Assembly: GCF_000344615.1 (NCBI RefSeq)
Contig: NZ_KB467824.1
Span: forward strand, 3,995,767 to 4,059,766
Length of the DNA: 64,000 nt
Origin: Janthinobacterium sp. CG3
Lineage (GTDB): Bacteria; Pseudomonadota; Gammaproteobacteria; Burkholderiales; Burkholderiaceae_D
Direction of reading: 5' to 3'
Below, in pieces: positions 1 to 9,749 of the stretch. The notes beneath the pieces were generated by a model. It searched no databases, was not told where the DNA came from, and was given only the letters and a program-made list of their open reading frames with translations. Every line of letters starts with the position of its first letter. Position 1 is the stretch's first letter. The position numbers were made by a program, and so were the translations under genes.

Positions 1-503
1 CGCTGCAACCGCGCTGCGTTGCCTTCGCCACCGACCGGGTCAAGGAACTGCCGGTGCGCAAGCCGAAAAAGACCAGCCCGGAAAAGCACGCGACCATGCT
101 GGTGATCATCGACCGCGGCCAGGTGCTGCTCGAACAGCGGCCCGGCAGCGGCATCTGGGGCGGCCTGCTGTCGCTGCCGGAGCTGGACGGCCACGCGCCG
201 CTCGACGGCGGCGCCGCGCCGGCCGTCGACCACGACGCCGTCACGCTGGCGGTCGGCAAGTTCGGCGAGATCGAGTCGCAGCAACGCCTGCTGCCGATCA
301 CCCACGTGTTCACGCATTACAAGCTGCACATCGCGCCGTGCCGCATCGCGCTGGCGCGCCGCCTCGACCTGGCCGGCGAGTCGGGCCACGTCTGGTACGA
401 CGGCGCCGCCATCGGCCAGGCGCCGCTGCCGGCGCCGATCAAGAAACTGCTGCTGGAACTATTCGGCGACACCCAGGCGGCGCAGGCGCGCATGGATTTT
501 TAG
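1..503 (+). CDS. mutY: A/G-specific adenine glycosylase MutY, C-terminal part (5' end outside window)
   Basis: This is the 3' end of a gene read through the left edge of the window in the frame of position 3. MutY removes adenine mispaired with 8-oxoguanine or guanine in base excision repair. The visible part begins just around the iron-sulfur region (one Cys seen in the first residues) and continues into the C-terminal NUDIX-like domain that recognises 8-oxoG. Typical MutY strings are visible, such as GSGIWGGLLSLPE and, further on, HVFTHYKLHI. The stop is TAG at 501-503. The catalytic helix-hairpin-helix core lies outside. The family assignment is from recalled MutY sequences; confidence is high despite truncation. 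Confidence 0.92.
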   Translation, partial: LQPRCVAFATDRVKELPVRKPKKTSPEKHATMLVIIDRGQVLLEQRPGSGIWGGLLSLPELDGHAPLDGGAAPAVDHDAVTLAVGKFGEIESQQRLLPITHVFTHYKLHIAPCRIALARRLDLAGESGHVWYDGAAIGQAPLPAPIKKLLLELFGDTQAAQARMDF

Positions 504-640
504 CGGCGGCGGTGAGGGGACCCGCCCGGCGATGGCCAACGCCACCCGCTGAGCGTGGCGGCGGTGGCGATGAACCATTTGACGAGTCTGGCTTCATGGC
601 CGCCGTCTCGGCGCGCAGTGCGGCGTGTGCGGCGGCAAGC

Positions 641-1777
641 CTACAGCTCGTCGATTGAAAACAGGCGCCGGTGCTCGCGGATGGCGTAGCGGTCGGTCAT
701 GCCGGCGATATAGTCGGCGATCTGGCGCGCCTGCTTGCCCGGCGCGTCCGCCGGCGCCAGGTAGTCGGGCGGCAGCAGCACCGGCTCGGCCTGGAAGGCC
801 TCGAACAGCTCGCGCACGATGCGGCTGGCCTTCACGCGCATCCGGTTGACCTGGTAATGGCGGTACAGGTTGGCGTACAGGAAGCGTTTCAACTCGCTTG
901 CCTCGGCCCGCATCGGCGCGGAAAAGCGGATCAGCGGCGGCGCCGCGCGCACCTCGTCGATGTGCCGGGGCGCGGCCGCGGCGATCAGCTGCGACGACGT
1001 GGCGATCAGGTCGGCCGCCAGCGCGCTGATGATGCGGCGCAGCGTTTCATACACCGCGCGCCGGCCCGGCAGACCGGGGAACTCGGCCTCGACCGCGCGG
1101 CGGTGGCGCCCGAACAGCGCCACCTGCTCCATCTGCGCCATTGTGATCAGGCCGGAGCGCAGGCCGTCGTCGATGTCATGGTTGTTGTAGGCGATTTCGT
1201 CGGCCAGGTTGGTCAGTTGCGCCTCCAAAGAGGGCTGGGTGCGGTCGATGAAGCGCTGGCCCAGCGGCCCCAATTGTTGCGCGTTGGCCAGCGAACAATG
1301 CTTGAGGATGCCCTCGCGCGTCTCGAACATCAGGTTCAAGCCGTCGAAGGCGCCGTAATGCTGCTCCAGCTCGTCGACCACGCGCAAGCTCTGCAGATTG
1401 TGCTCGAAGCCGCCGTGGCCCTTCATGCAGTCGTTGAGGACGTCCTGGCCGACGTGGCCGAAGGGGGTGTGGCCGAGGTCGTGCGCCAGCGCGACCGCCT
1501 CGACCAGGTCCTCGTTCAGGCGCAGGCTGCGCGCCAGCGAGCGGCCGATCTGCGCCACCTCCAGGCTGTGCGTCAGGCGGGTGCGGAACAGGTCGCCTTC
1601 GTGGTTGAGGAAAACCTGGGTCTTGTATTCGAGCCGGCGGAAGGCCGACGAGTGGATGATGCGGTCGCGGTCGCGCTGGAACTGGCTGCGCGAAGCGGCC
1701 GGCGCCTCGGCCACCCGCCGCCCCCTACCCTGCGCCGAATGGGCCGCGTAAGGGGCGAGCAAGGCGTCTTCCAGCAT
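641..1777 (-). CDS. dgt: Deoxyguanosinetriphosphate triphosphohydrolase-like protein
   Basis: 378-residue HD-domain protein. Family members hydrolyse dNTPs to deoxynucleoside and tripolyphosphate, helping control nucleotide pools. The metal-binding histidine is near residue 70 (LTHSLEVAQ) and the HD pair at 99-100 ([11 protein letters not shown]), followed by a further Asp in [16 protein letters not shown]. The length fits the shorter bacterial dGTPase-like subfamily, whose substrate preference varies, so strict dGTP specificity is not implied. The start lies only 6 bases after the aroKB stop, so it is probably the last gene of that transcript. The order aroK-aroB-dgt is common in betaproteobacteria. 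Confidence 0.93.
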   Translation of the reverse strand: MLEDALLAPYAAHSAQGRGRRVAEAPAASRSQFQRDRDRIIHSSAFRRLEYKTQVFLNHEGDLFRTRLTHSLEVAQIGRSLARSLRLNEDLVEAVALAHDLGHTPFGHVGQDVLNDCMKGHGGFEHNLQSLRVVDELEQHYGAFDGLNLMFETREGILKHCSLANAQQLGPLGQRFIDRTQPSLEAQLTNLADEIAYNNHDIDDGLRSGLITMAQMEQVALFGRHRRAVEAEFPGLPGRRAVYETLRRIISALAADLIATSSQLIAAAAPRHIDEVRAAPPLIRFSAPMRAEASELKRFLYANLYRHYQVNRMRVKASRIVRELFEAFQAEPVLLPPDYLAPADAPGKQARQIADYIAGMTDRYAIREHRRLFSIDEL

Positions 1778-1783
1778 GGCCGG

Positions 1784-3430
1784 CTAGCCGACGCAGGCGG
1801 CCAGCGTGGCCAGCACGTGCTCGCGCGGGGCGTTGCCGATGCTCGGGCTGCCAAGCGGCTTGAGCAGGATGAACTTGATCTCCCCGCCCTCGTTTTTCTT
1901 GTCCACTTCCATCAGTTCGAGCCAGCGTTCGGTGCCCAGGTCGGGCGCCGTCACCGGCAGGCCGGCGGCGGCCACCAGCGCGCGCACGCGCGCCACCGTG
2001 GCGGCGTCGACGTGGCCGACGCGCCGCGACAGCTCGGCCGCCATCACCATGCCGCAGCCGACGGCCTCGCCGTGCAGCCAGTTGCCGTAACCCATGCCGG
2101 CCTCGATCGCGTGGCCGAAGGTGTGGCCGAAATTGAGGATCGCCCGCAGGCCGCCCTCGCGCTCGTCCTGGCGCACCACGTCGGCCTTGATCTCGCACGA
2201 GCGGGCGATGGCGTAGGCCAGCGCGCCCTTGTCGCGCGCCATCAGCTTGCCGATGTTGGCCTCGATCCAGTCGAAGAAGGCGGCGTCGATGATGGCGCCG
2301 TGCTTGATCACCTCGGCCAGGCCGGCCGACAACTGGCGCGCCGGCAGCGTTTCCAGCGTCGTCGTGTCGGCGATGACGACGTTGGGCTGGTAGAAGGCGC
2401 CGATCATGTTCTTGCCCAGCGGATGGTTGATGCCGGTCTTGCCGCCGACCGAGGAATCGACCTGGGCCAGCAAGGTGGTGGGGATCTGCACGAAACCGAC
2501 GCCGCGCATGTAGCTGGCGGCGGCGTAACCGGTCAGGTCGCCGATGACGCCGCCGCCCAGCGCCACCAGGGTGGTCTTGCGGTCGCACTTGCGCGCCAGC
2601 AGGGTGTCGAAAATGGTCATCAGGCTGGACCAGTTCTTGTGCTCCTCGCCGTCCGGCAGGACGATGCTGAACACCTCCTTGCCGCCGGCGGCCAGCGCCC
2701 GCTCCAGGCGCGCCAGGTACAGCGGCGCCACCGTGGTGTTGGTGACGATGGCCACTTTGCCGCCGCTGACGTGGCGCAGCAGCAAATCGGCGTCGGCCAG
2801 CAGGTCGGGGCCGATGACGATCGGGTAGCTGCGCTCGTCGAGGTCGACGCTTAAAAGGATATTGGATTGCTCGTTCATCGAAGGCTCTGCTTGGGTGACG
2901 CAGTTGGGCGAGTTCTCGCATTCGAGGCTGGCCAGCTGCATCAGAATTGTTTGGACCATCGATTGTACGTTAGGTCGGCCGGTGTCGATGACGACGTCGG
3001 CCACCTCCATATACAAGGGCTCGCGCTGCACGGCCAGCTCCTCGATGCGCTTGCGCGGATCGGCTGTTTGCAGCAACGGCCGGCTCTTGTCGTGGCTGGT
3101 GCGCGTCATGATGCTGTTGACGTTGGCGCGCAGGTAGATGACGGTGCCGCGCTGCTTCAGATAGGCGCGGCTGTCGGCGTCGAGCACGGCGCCGCCGCCG
3201 GTGGCCATGACGATGCCTTGCTGCATGGTCAAGTCGCGGATCACCTCCGCCTCGCGCCGCCGGAAGCTTTGCTCGCCCTCGATTTCAAAAATCCACGGAA
3301 TCGAGGCGCCGGTGCGGGCCTCGATTTCGTGGTCGGAATCAACAAAGCGCTTGCCCAGCTTGCGGGCAAGGATGCGGCCGATGGTGGTTTTTCCGGCCCC
3401 CATCAGCCCTACTAAATACAGATTTTGCAT
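1784..3430 (-). CDS. aroKB: Fused shikimate kinase / 3-dehydroquinate synthase
   Basis: One uninterrupted frame of 548 residues carries two shikimate-pathway enzymes. Residues 1-170 are shikimate kinase (AroK): P-loop GLMGAGKTT at 8-16, substrate DSD at 31-33, GGGAV at 78-82 and SRPLL near 116-120. Residues from about 185 are 3-dehydroquinate synthase (AroB): a [11 protein letters not shown] nucleotide-site motif and a conserved GHTFGHAIE metal-site string. The linker (about 171-184) is short and contains no stop. Met185 (ATG at 2876-2878) matches the usual start of a free AroB, so an internal second start remains possible, although no good ribosome-binding site precedes it. The gene lies 12 bases after the Ig-like lipoprotein. 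Confidence 0.93.
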   Translation of the reverse strand: MQNLYLVGLMGAGKTTIGRILARKLGKRFVDSDHEIEARTGASIPWIFEIEGEQSFRRREAEVIRDLTMQQGIVMATGGGAVLDADSRAYLKQRGTVIYLRANVNSIMTRTSHDKSRPLLQTADPRKRIEELAVQREPLYMEVADVVIDTGRPNVQSMVQTILMQLASLECENSPNCVTQAEPSMNEQSNILLSVDLDERSYPIVIGPDLLADADLLLRHVSGGKVAIVTNTTVAPLYLARLERALAAGGKEVFSIVLPDGEEHKNWSSLMTIFDTLLARKCDRKTTLVALGGGVIGDLTGYAAASYMRGVGFVQIPTTLLAQVDSSVGGKTGINHPLGKNMIGAFYQPNVVIADTTTLETLPARQLSAGLAEVIKHGAIIDAAFFDWIEANIGKLMARDKGALAYAIARSCEIKADVVRQDEREGGLRAILNFGHTFGHAIEAGMGYGNWLHGEAVGCGMVMAAELSRRVGHVDAATVARVRALVAAAGLPVTAPDLGTERWLELMEVDKKNEGGEIKFILLKPLGSPSIGNAPREHVLATLAACVG

Positions 3431-3442
3431 TGCGGCAATAGT

Positions 3443-5689
3443 TTAATTTTTATCGTTACAGGCCGATGCCCGTCCGTATGGGCTGACCACGCCCGGCGGG
3501 CTGATCGTCTTAATGGCGTAGTCGCTGTTCAGGCCGCGCAGCAAAGTGTAACCGACATACGTCGACTCCGTCCCGGAAACCTTGCCGCGCACCGTGAAAT
3601 CGATGTCGAGCCAGAAGGCCCGGTCGCGCGCGTAGGTGAACGTGACGATGGCCATGCCGTTGGCGTCGGTCTTGGCGCTCGACGTCACCTGCACCGGAAT
3701 GCCCGGGTCGAGGAAGCCGTTGGTGTTGAAATCCTCCCCGGCGTCGAGAATGCCGTTGCTGTTGACGTCCTCGTTGGCGCAGCTGGCGCTCACTTGCGCC
3801 GTCCACGGGCCTTCGAGGCCGGGGAACAGCATGATGCCCTTGTAATAGTTGCGCGGACGCACGGAAACCGTGATGTCGACGTTGGCCGCCGGGCCGCCGC
3901 CGCCGTCGGTGACGAACACCACGTACTCCTTGCTGTAGGTGGTCGAGCTGGGCGTGCCGACCGAGTTGCCGGTGCCGGCGCTAATGAACAGCGCGCTCTT
4001 GGCCACCGTCAGCTGGATGTCGGCCAGGGCCACCGCCGCCGGCACCGCCGGGTCGTCGATCTTGGCCCGCACCACGACGCCGTTGACGGCCGTGGTGCTG
4101 GCGCCCGGGATGAAATTGACGCTGGCGGCGCCGTCGCTGCCGGTTTGCACCCGCGAAGGCGAGCTGAGCGCGCCGCCGCTGCCGTCTTTTTGGATCGAGA
4201 AACTGATCCAGGCGTTCTTCACCAGGTTGTTGGCGGCGGTGCCGTCGCGCACGATGGCGCGCACCGTGCTTTGCTGGGTGCTGCTGCCGGGCAGGTTGGG
4301 GCCGACCAGGGCCGGATCGGCCTGGCCGGTGACGTTGGCGCTGGCGACCAGCGGCGCGACGAACTCGACGGTGCCCTGCACCGACACGCCGGCGGCCGTC
4401 GCGGTCAGGCTGGCCAGGCCGGGACTGGTGGCCTTGACATAGCCGGTCGCGTCGCCGGCGCTGAAGGTCAGCGGCGCCGCCAGTTCCAAGGTACAGGCGC
4501 TGTCGCTGTAGACGTTGCCGCGCGACGTGCCCAGGCCGACGTTGCCCGTTTGCGCCACGCCGGCCGTGTCGTTGTGGATGGCCACGCGCTGGCAGGTGTT
4601 GATCAAGGCCTGGCTCTGGGTCGCGCCGCCGGCGTTGACCACTTTGACGTTGAAGTTCGAGGCGTTGATCGTCATGGTCGTCGAGGCCGTGTCGCCCGTC
4701 GATTTCACCGTCACGGTGTCGGCGCTGCCGGCCGGATTGACGTTGGCCTGATACACCAGCACCAGCTGGCCGCTGGCGTCGGTGACGGCGGCGCCGCCAC
4801 CCTTGACCGTGACAGGGTTGCTGGCGGCGCTGAAAGTAACCGCCTTGTTCGCCAGCGCCGCGCCGGCCGAGTCGACCAGTTTCACCGTCAGCTCGGCGCT
4901 GGCGCCCAGGTTGAGCGTGTTGTTGGCGGCGATCGACAGCTTGGTGCCGACCACGTTGACCACCGTACTCATGGTCTTGCCGCCGACGGTGGCGGTGACG
5001 GTGATCGCGCGCAGGGTCGGATCGGCGCTGGTGCCCAGCTTGACGCTGGCCTGGCCCAAGGCGTTGGTGGTGGCGACCGGCTGGCTGAGCGCGCCCGAAT
5101 CGGCGGCGAAATTAACCAGCGCGTTCGGCACCACCGAATTGGCGGCGTCCTTGACCAGGGCCACGATGCTGACCTCGGCGGTGCCGGCCGACGCCAGCGT
5201 GACGCTGTTGGCGGTCAACTGGATCGAGGCGATCGAGGTCGTCGTCGCCTTCACCACCTTGACCACCAGCGCGGTCGACTTGACGCCGCCGACGCTGGCC
5301 GTGACGGTGATGTTGCGCTCCGCCGTGTTGCCCTTCGTGCTCAGCTTGGCGGTGACGGCGCCGGTCGCGTCGCTGACCAGGTTGTCGCTGCTGACGGTGC
5401 CCGAGTCGGCCGAAAAGGCCACGGTTTCGTCCTTCAGCGCGGTGTTGTTGGCGTCCTTGACGATGGCCGTCAACACCACCTCGGTGCCGGTTTCGCCGGA
5501 GGCGAGTATCGACTCGGCGCTGCCAACCAGGACCACGCTGGCGACCTTCGAGGCGGCGCCCGGCGGCGTGGTGCCCGGCACCGCGCCGGGGTTGCCGCCG
5601 CCGCCGCCGCAGGCCGCCAGCAGCGCGGCGCAGGCCGCCAGCGCCAGCCAGGCGGAAAATGGTTTGCTCGAATTGCGCGGTATGTTCAT
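3443..5689 (-). CDS. Ig-like (Big_1-type) repeat lipoprotein next to the pilus secretin gene
   Basis: 748 residues. The N-terminus is a lipoprotein signal with lipobox LAAC, lipidated Cys27, followed by a Gly run. Then come at least three clear tandem Ig-like beta-sandwich repeats of about 85-90 residues (roughly 40-125, 130-215, 220-310), each with a VTFSADSG-like core and a GxVTVTA-like end strand, resembling Big_1/invasin domains, followed by more diverged Ig-like segments. Residues 641-661 hold two consecutive DxNxNGxxD loops, an EF-hand/dockerin-like calcium-binding pattern. The start at 5689 is chosen because GGTGG precedes it and the lipobox then falls at the normal position. The gene sits between pilQ (50-base gap) and aroKB (12-base gap), so it is probably cotranscribed with the pilus genes. 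The function is unknown; a surface adhesin, or an accessory of the type IV pilus or secretin, is inference. Confidence 0.85.
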   Translation of the reverse strand: MNIPRNSSKPFSAWLALAACAALLAACGGGGGNPGAVPGTTPPGAASKVASVVLVGSAESILASGETGTEVVLTAIVKDANNTALKDETVAFSADSGTVSSDNLVSDATGAVTAKLSTKGNTAERNITVTASVGGVKSTALVVKVVKATTTSIASIQLTANSVTLASAGTAEVSIVALVKDAANSVVPNALVNFAADSGALSQPVATTNALGQASVKLGTSADPTLRAITVTATVGGKTMSTVVNVVGTKLSIAANNTLNLGASAELTVKLVDSAGAALANKAVTFSAASNPVTVKGGGAAVTDASGQLVLVYQANVNPAGSADTVTVKSTGDTASTTMTINASNFNVKVVNAGGATQSQALINTCQRVAIHNDTAGVAQTGNVGLGTSRGNVYSDSACTLELAAPLTFSAGDATGYVKATSPGLASLTATAAGVSVQGTVEFVAPLVASANVTGQADPALVGPNLPGSSTQQSTVRAIVRDGTAANNLVKNAWISFSIQKDGSGGALSSPSRVQTGSDGAASVNFIPGASTTAVNGVVVRAKIDDPAVPAAVALADIQLTVAKSALFISAGTGNSVGTPSSTTYSKEYVVFVTDGGGGPAANVDITVSVRPRNYYKGIMLFPGLEGPWTAQVSASCANEDVNSNGILDAGEDFNTNGFLDPGIPVQVTSSAKTDANGMAIVTFTYARDRAFWLDIDFTVRGKVSGTESTYVGYTLLRGLNSDYAIKTISPPGVVSPYGRASACNDKN

Positions 5690-5739
5690 AGGTCCACCCT
5701 TGTTATCCAGCATAAAATTCGTTGATGTCTTACTTTTTA

Positions 5740-7914
5740 TTAACGCGTCGAGAGCCGGTCGGCGACGATTTTCGGCGTGATGAACACCAGCAGCTCGGTC
5801 TTGTCGTTGGTGCGGCCGGTGGTGCGGAACAGGTAGCCCAGTACCGGGATGTCGCCCAGCAGCGGCACCTTCGACTCCGACGAACGCTCGGACTGCTGGT
5901 AGATGCCGCCCAGCACCACGGTGCCGCCGTTCTCGACCATCACCTGGGTCTTCACGTGCTTGGTGTCGATGGCGAAACCGGCCCGGGTTTCCTGGCCGAC
6001 GCTGTCCTTGTTGACGTCCACTTCCAGCACCACGTTGCCGTCGGGCGTGATCTGCGGCGTCACCTCGAGGCGCAGGTTGGCCTTCTTGAAGGTGATCGAC
6101 GTGGCGCCGCTGCTGGTGGCGACCTGGTAGGGCAGCTCGATGCCCTGCTCGATCAGGGCGATCACCTTGTCGGCGGTGACTACCCGCGGGCTGGAAATGA
6201 TCTTGCCCTTGCCGTCGGCCTCGAGCGCCGACAGCTCCAGGTTCAGGAAGCGGTTGGCGGCCGCCGAGAACAGGCTCACCGCCAGGTTCCCGGGGGCGAT
6301 GCCGTTGATGCTGGCGGCCGGCAGGTTGACGAACTGGCTGTTGTTGTAGGACGAGCCGGTCTCGCCGAGCTGGCCGGTGACCTCGCCCACGCCGGCGATG
6401 TTGCCGCCGATGGCGACGCGGGTGTTGCCGTTGCCGACCTGGTAGCCGGCGTCGCCGCCGCGGATGGTGCGCATGTCGGCGAAGCCGAGCTTGGCGCCGA
6501 GGTTGCGGCTGAACGAGTCGTTGGCCTCGACGATGCGCGCCTCGATCAGCACCTGCTTGCTGGCGACGTCGGTCTTCTGGATCAGCTTGCGGATGTCGTC
6601 GAGCTTGGCGGCGACGTCGGTGACGAACAACTGGTTGGTGCGCGGCTCGATGATGGCGCTGCCGCGCTTGGACAGCACGCGGTTCTTGCCGTCGCCGCCG
6701 ACGTCGAGGCCGAACACGGTGCGGAAGGCGTCGGCCTTCTGGTAGTTCAGTTGGAAGATCTCGGAGCGCAGCGGCTCGAGCTCGGCGATCTGGGCGCGCT
6801 GCTCGAGTTCCAGCTTCTCCTTCGTCAGCAACTCCTCCCTCGGCGCGATCCACAGCACGCTGCCGTTCTTGCGCATGTCCAGGCCCTTGGCCTGCAGCAC
6901 CACGTCGAGCGCCTGGTCCCACGGCACCTCGCGCAGGCGCAAGGTCAGGTTGCCCGTCACGCTGTCGCTGGTGATGATGTTCAGGCCGGAGATGTCGGCG
7001 ATCGCCTGCAGCGCCGCGCGCACCTCGACGTTCTGGAAGTTGAACGACAGCTTTTCGCCGCGGTAGCCCTGGCTGCCCTGGGTCAGTTTGTTCGGCTCCT
7101 CCTTGATCGGCTTGACGTCGATCACCAGTTGCGTGTCGCTCTGGTAGACGGTCTGCTCCCACAGCCCCTTGGCCTCGATCGTCATGCGCACGTTCTCGCC
7201 CTGCGGCACGGTGGTCACGCGCGTCACCGGCGTGCCGAAGTCGGCCACGTCGAGGCGCCGCCGCAGCGTCTCGGGCAGGCCGGTCTTGAGGAAGTCGACG
7301 ACCACGCCGGCGCCCTGCTGGCGCACGTCGACGGCCACCTGGCTGTGCGGCAGGTCGACGACGATGCGGCCCTCGCCGTTGGCGCCGCGGCGAAAGTCCA
7401 TGTCGCGCAGCAACTGGCGCCCGGCCGGCGCCGGCGCGGCGGCGGCCGGCAGGCCGGCGGCGTTGACGGCGGTGGCGACGCCGCCCGAGCCTTCGATGGT
7501 GACGATGACGGCGTTGCCGTCGATCGCCGTGGCGTAGTTCAGCGCGCGCTTGAGGTTGAGCACCAGGCGCGAGCGCTGGCCGGCCTGCACCACGTTGACG
7601 CTGCGCAAATCGCCGACGTTCATGTCGAGCACGCTCTTGCCGGTGCCGTTGACGGTGGCGCCGAAGTCGAGCGCGATGCGGGCCGGGTTGGTGATCGAAA
7701 AGCCGATCGGCATGCCGGCCGGCGCGCGCTGCATGCTGACCTTGACGATCACGTTCGAGCCCTGCTGGTTGGCGCTGATCGCCTCGATGACGTTGTCCTG
7801 CGCCGGCGCCGGCTGCGCGCGCGCGGCGCCGGCCGGCAGCAGCAGCGCCAGCGCCAGCGGCGCCAGCGCCGCCGCCAGCCGCGCGCCGCGCGCCATGAAT
7901 GGGAATGCGCTCAT
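5740..7914 (-). CDS. pilQ: Type IV pilus secretin PilQ
   Basis: 724 residues. Forms the outer-membrane gated pore through which the type IV pilus passes. A Sec signal peptide (about residues 1-33, ending AGAARA) is followed by two AMIN-like cell-wall-binding regions, the N0/N1 periplasmic domains (VPWDQALDVVLQAKGL) and the C-terminal secretin channel ending in LLVFITPKIVADRL. The ATG at 7914 is chosen because it overlaps the pilP stop by one base (TAATG), a coupling pattern seen through this operon, and because it gives a proper signal peptide. Longer upstream frames lack one. Confidence 0.96.
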   Translation of the reverse strand: MSAFPFMARGARLAAALAPLALALLLPAGAARAQPAPAQDNVIEAISANQQGSNVIVKVSMQRAPAGMPIGFSITNPARIALDFGATVNGTGKSVLDMNVGDLRSVNVVQAGQRSRLVLNLKRALNYATAIDGNAVIVTIEGSGGVATAVNAAGLPAAAAPAPAGRQLLRDMDFRRGANGEGRIVVDLPHSQVAVDVRQQGAGVVVDFLKTGLPETLRRRLDVADFGTPVTRVTTVPQGENVRMTIEAKGLWEQTVYQSDTQLVIDVKPIKEEPNKLTQGSQGYRGEKLSFNFQNVEVRAALQAIADISGLNIITSDSVTGNLTLRLREVPWDQALDVVLQAKGLDMRKNGSVLWIAPREELLTKEKLELEQRAQIAELEPLRSEIFQLNYQKADAFRTVFGLDVGGDGKNRVLSKRGSAIIEPRTNQLFVTDVAAKLDDIRKLIQKTDVASKQVLIEARIVEANDSFSRNLGAKLGFADMRTIRGGDAGYQVGNGNTRVAIGGNIAGVGEVTGQLGETGSSYNNSQFVNLPAASINGIAPGNLAVSLFSAAANRFLNLELSALEADGKGKIISSPRVVTADKVIALIEQGIELPYQVATSSGATSITFKKANLRLEVTPQITPDGNVVLEVDVNKDSVGQETRAGFAIDTKHVKTQVMVENGGTVVLGGIYQQSERSSESKVPLLGDIPVLGYLFRTTGRTNDKTELLVFITPKIVADRLSTR

Positions 7915-8453
7915 TATTTTGTCTCCTTGCTGTCCTGCAACTCCAACTTGGCCATGCGCTCGACCCAGTCGCCGCCCGCATCCTGAACGATCTCCTTGAT
8001 CGAGATCGCCTCCTCGGTGACGCCGGTGATGAGGCCGAAATTCTGGCCGACGTGCTGGCCGCTGCGGACCTGGTACACCGACCGGTCGATTTGCAGCAGC
8101 GCGTACACCACGCCCGCCTTTTGCAGCGTCCCCACCATCTTGATCGTGTCGAGCGGGTAACTTTCCAGCAATTCCTTGCGGCGCTCCAGGTCCGGCTTGA
8201 AGCCCGAGCTGGACTTGGCCGCGCGGGCCAGCTCGGCCAGCAGCTTGTTCGGGCTGAACGGGTCGACCGCCTCCTTGGCGCCGTAGGCGAAGGGGATGAA
8301 AGTCTTCGGTTCGCTCAGCGGCGGCACGGCGACGCGCGCCTGCGCCTTCACCTCGGCCATCCATAGCCGCACCTCCTGCACGTCGCTGTCGCCGCAGCCG
8401 GCCAGCGCCAGCAGCAGCGCGGCGGCGGCCGCGGCGTTGCGCGGCGCGCTCAT
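7914..8453 (-). CDS. pilP: Type IV pilus assembly lipoprotein PilP
   Basis: 179 residues. Inner-membrane lipoprotein that links the PilMNO platform to PilQ. The lipobox is LAGC with Cys20. The rest is a proline-containing linker and a small beta-domain ending in a basic/acidic tail. The start at 8453 overlaps the end of pilO by 4 bases (ATGA), which indicates translational coupling, and its stop overlaps the pilQ start by one base. Length and position between pilO and pilQ match the family. Confidence 0.95.
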   Translation of the reverse strand: MSAPRNAAAAAALLLALAGCGDSDVQEVRLWMAEVKAQARVAVPPLSEPKTFIPFAYGAKEAVDPFSPNKLLAELARAAKSSSGFKPDLERRKELLESYPLDTIKMVGTLQKAGVVYALLQIDRSVYQVRSGQHVGQNFGLITGVTEEAISIKEIVQDAGGDWVERMAKLELQDSKETK

Positions 8454-9109
8454 TTCTTGGCCTTGCTTTTCTTGTCGGCCAGCGCCTTGCGCTGGGCCAG
8501 CACCTCGTCCGGGTCGAGGTAGCGGAAGGTCTTGGCGACCGCTTCCAGCGTCAGGCTGCCGTCCTTGGCCGCGACCAGGGCCATGTTGTTGAGCGTGACG
8601 ATGCGCGGCAGGTTGGCCATGTCGCCGGCGAAGGCGCCGAGGTCGTGGTAGTTGCCGCTGACCTTGATGTCGATCGGCAGCTCGGCGTAATAATCCTTGA
8701 CCACCACCTGGCCCGGCCGGAACAGCTCGAACTGCAGGCCGCGGCCCAGCCCGGCCTGGTTGATGTCGGACAGCAGCGCGGCCATCTCGGCCTTGCTCGG
8801 CAACTGCTTTTGCAAGCGCTCGACGTACTGGTCGACCTGCGCCTTCTGCGCCCGCAGCGCCTCCAGGTTGATCGCCAGCGCCATCTTGCCCTTGTATTCG
8901 TCGCGCAAGCCCTGCTCGCGCAGCGCGCCGGCCTCCTGCTGCTCGAACTGGCCGCTCCAGTAGCCGAAATAGCCGAGCGCGATCACCGCCGCCGCCGCGC
9001 CGCAGCCGCACAGCACGCGCGGCGCCAGCGGCCACTGGCCGGGGTGGAGCTGGTTCAGGCCGCGGAACTGCGCCGCCAGCGACTGCGCCAAGTGTGTCAG
9101 GTTAGCCAT
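8450..9109 (-). CDS. pilO: Type IV pilus inner-membrane protein PilO
   Basis: 219 residues. It pairs with PilN to form the periplasmic part of the alignment complex. A short cytoplasmic N-terminus is followed by a single membrane helix (about 32-50), a coiled coil (about 55-105) and a ferredoxin-like periplasmic domain containing FRPGQVVVKDYYAELPIDIKV, a typical PilO string. It ends in a Lys-rich tail. There is a 16-base gap from pilN. Confidence 0.95.
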   Translation of the reverse strand: MANLTHLAQSLAAQFRGLNQLHPGQWPLAPRVLCGCGAAAAVIALGYFGYWSGQFEQQEAGALREQGLRDEYKGKMALAINLEALRAQKAQVDQYVERLQKQLPSKAEMAALLSDINQAGLGRGLQFELFRPGQVVVKDYYAELPIDIKVSGNYHDLGAFAGDMANLPRIVTLNNMALVAAKDGSLTLEAVAKTFRYLDPDEVLAQRKALADKKSKAKK

Positions 9110-9125
9110 ATCGATCGCTCCGCTG

Positions 9126-9749
9126 TCATTGCTTCGGCGCCGCGGCGGGCGCCGCCGCGCCGCTCTTGTCTTGCTTGGGCTGGTCCTTGTCGCGCGGGCG
9201 CTTGATGCCGACCACCAGCGTGAATTCGACCACCTTCTTGGCGCTGCGTCCCTGGCCCAGGCCGGTGGAACGCACTTCGACCAGTTCTGGGCGCTCCAGC
9301 CACGGCGAGTTGCCGGCCAGGTTGCGCAGGAATTCCGAGACCCGCTCCTGCGACTGGGCGTAACCGTTCATGTTGACGCGCTGGCCTTCCTGCTTGAAGG
9401 CGCGCAGGTAGACCCCGTCCGGGGTTTGCCTGACCAGCTCGTCGAGCAGGAACACCGGCTGGTTGCGGTCGCCCTGCAAATCCTCGACCGCCTGCTGGCG
9501 CGCCTTGAGCGCCTCGATCTCCTGCTTGAGGGTGGCGATTTCGACGATCTTGCCGTCGAGTTCGACGATCGCCGCCTTGATGGCGCCGTTGCGCTCGTCC
9601 TGGATCGACAGGCGGCGCGCGTTGTAGCCGCCCACCGCCAGCACCACCGCGGCGCCGGCGACGGCGCACAGCCCCAGCAGGGCCAGGAAGGCGGCCTTCC
9701 TTTGCTGGCGTTTTTCCTCGCGGTGCGGCAGCAGGTTGATGCGTATCAT
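9126..9749 (-). CDS. pilN: Type IV pilus inner-membrane protein PilN
   Basis: 207 residues. The cytoplasmic N-terminal motif INLLPHRE (residues 4-11) is the conserved peptide that docks into PilM. It is followed by one membrane helix (about 20-42), a coiled coil and a ferredoxin-like periplasmic domain. The C-terminus is an Ala/Pro/Lys tail. The start ATG at 9749 overlaps the pilM stop by one base, so translation is probably coupled. Confidence 0.95.
   Translation of the reverse strand: MIRINLLPHREEKRQQRKAAFLALLGLCAVAGAAVVLAVGGYNARRLSIQDERNGAIKAAIVELDGKIVEIATLKQEIEALKARQQAVEDLQGDRNQPVFLLDELVRQTPDGVYLRAFKQEGQRVNMNGYAQSQERVSEFLRNLAGNSPWLERPELVEVRSTGLGQGRSAKKVVEFTLVVGIKRPRDKDQPKQDKSGAAAPAAAPKQ

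Noticed and set aside
671..2854. A 727-codon open frame on the plus strand over dgt and aroKB
   Set aside because: It is a shadow of the minus-strand genes in high-GC DNA: Arg/Gly/Ala/His-rich with no motif, while the minus frames encode well-known enzymes.
5722..7986. A 754-codon open frame opposite pilQ, and a similar one at 3425-5725
   Set aside because: These are antisense shadows of pilQ and the lipoprotein; no start context or domain, and codon bias belongs to the minus strand.
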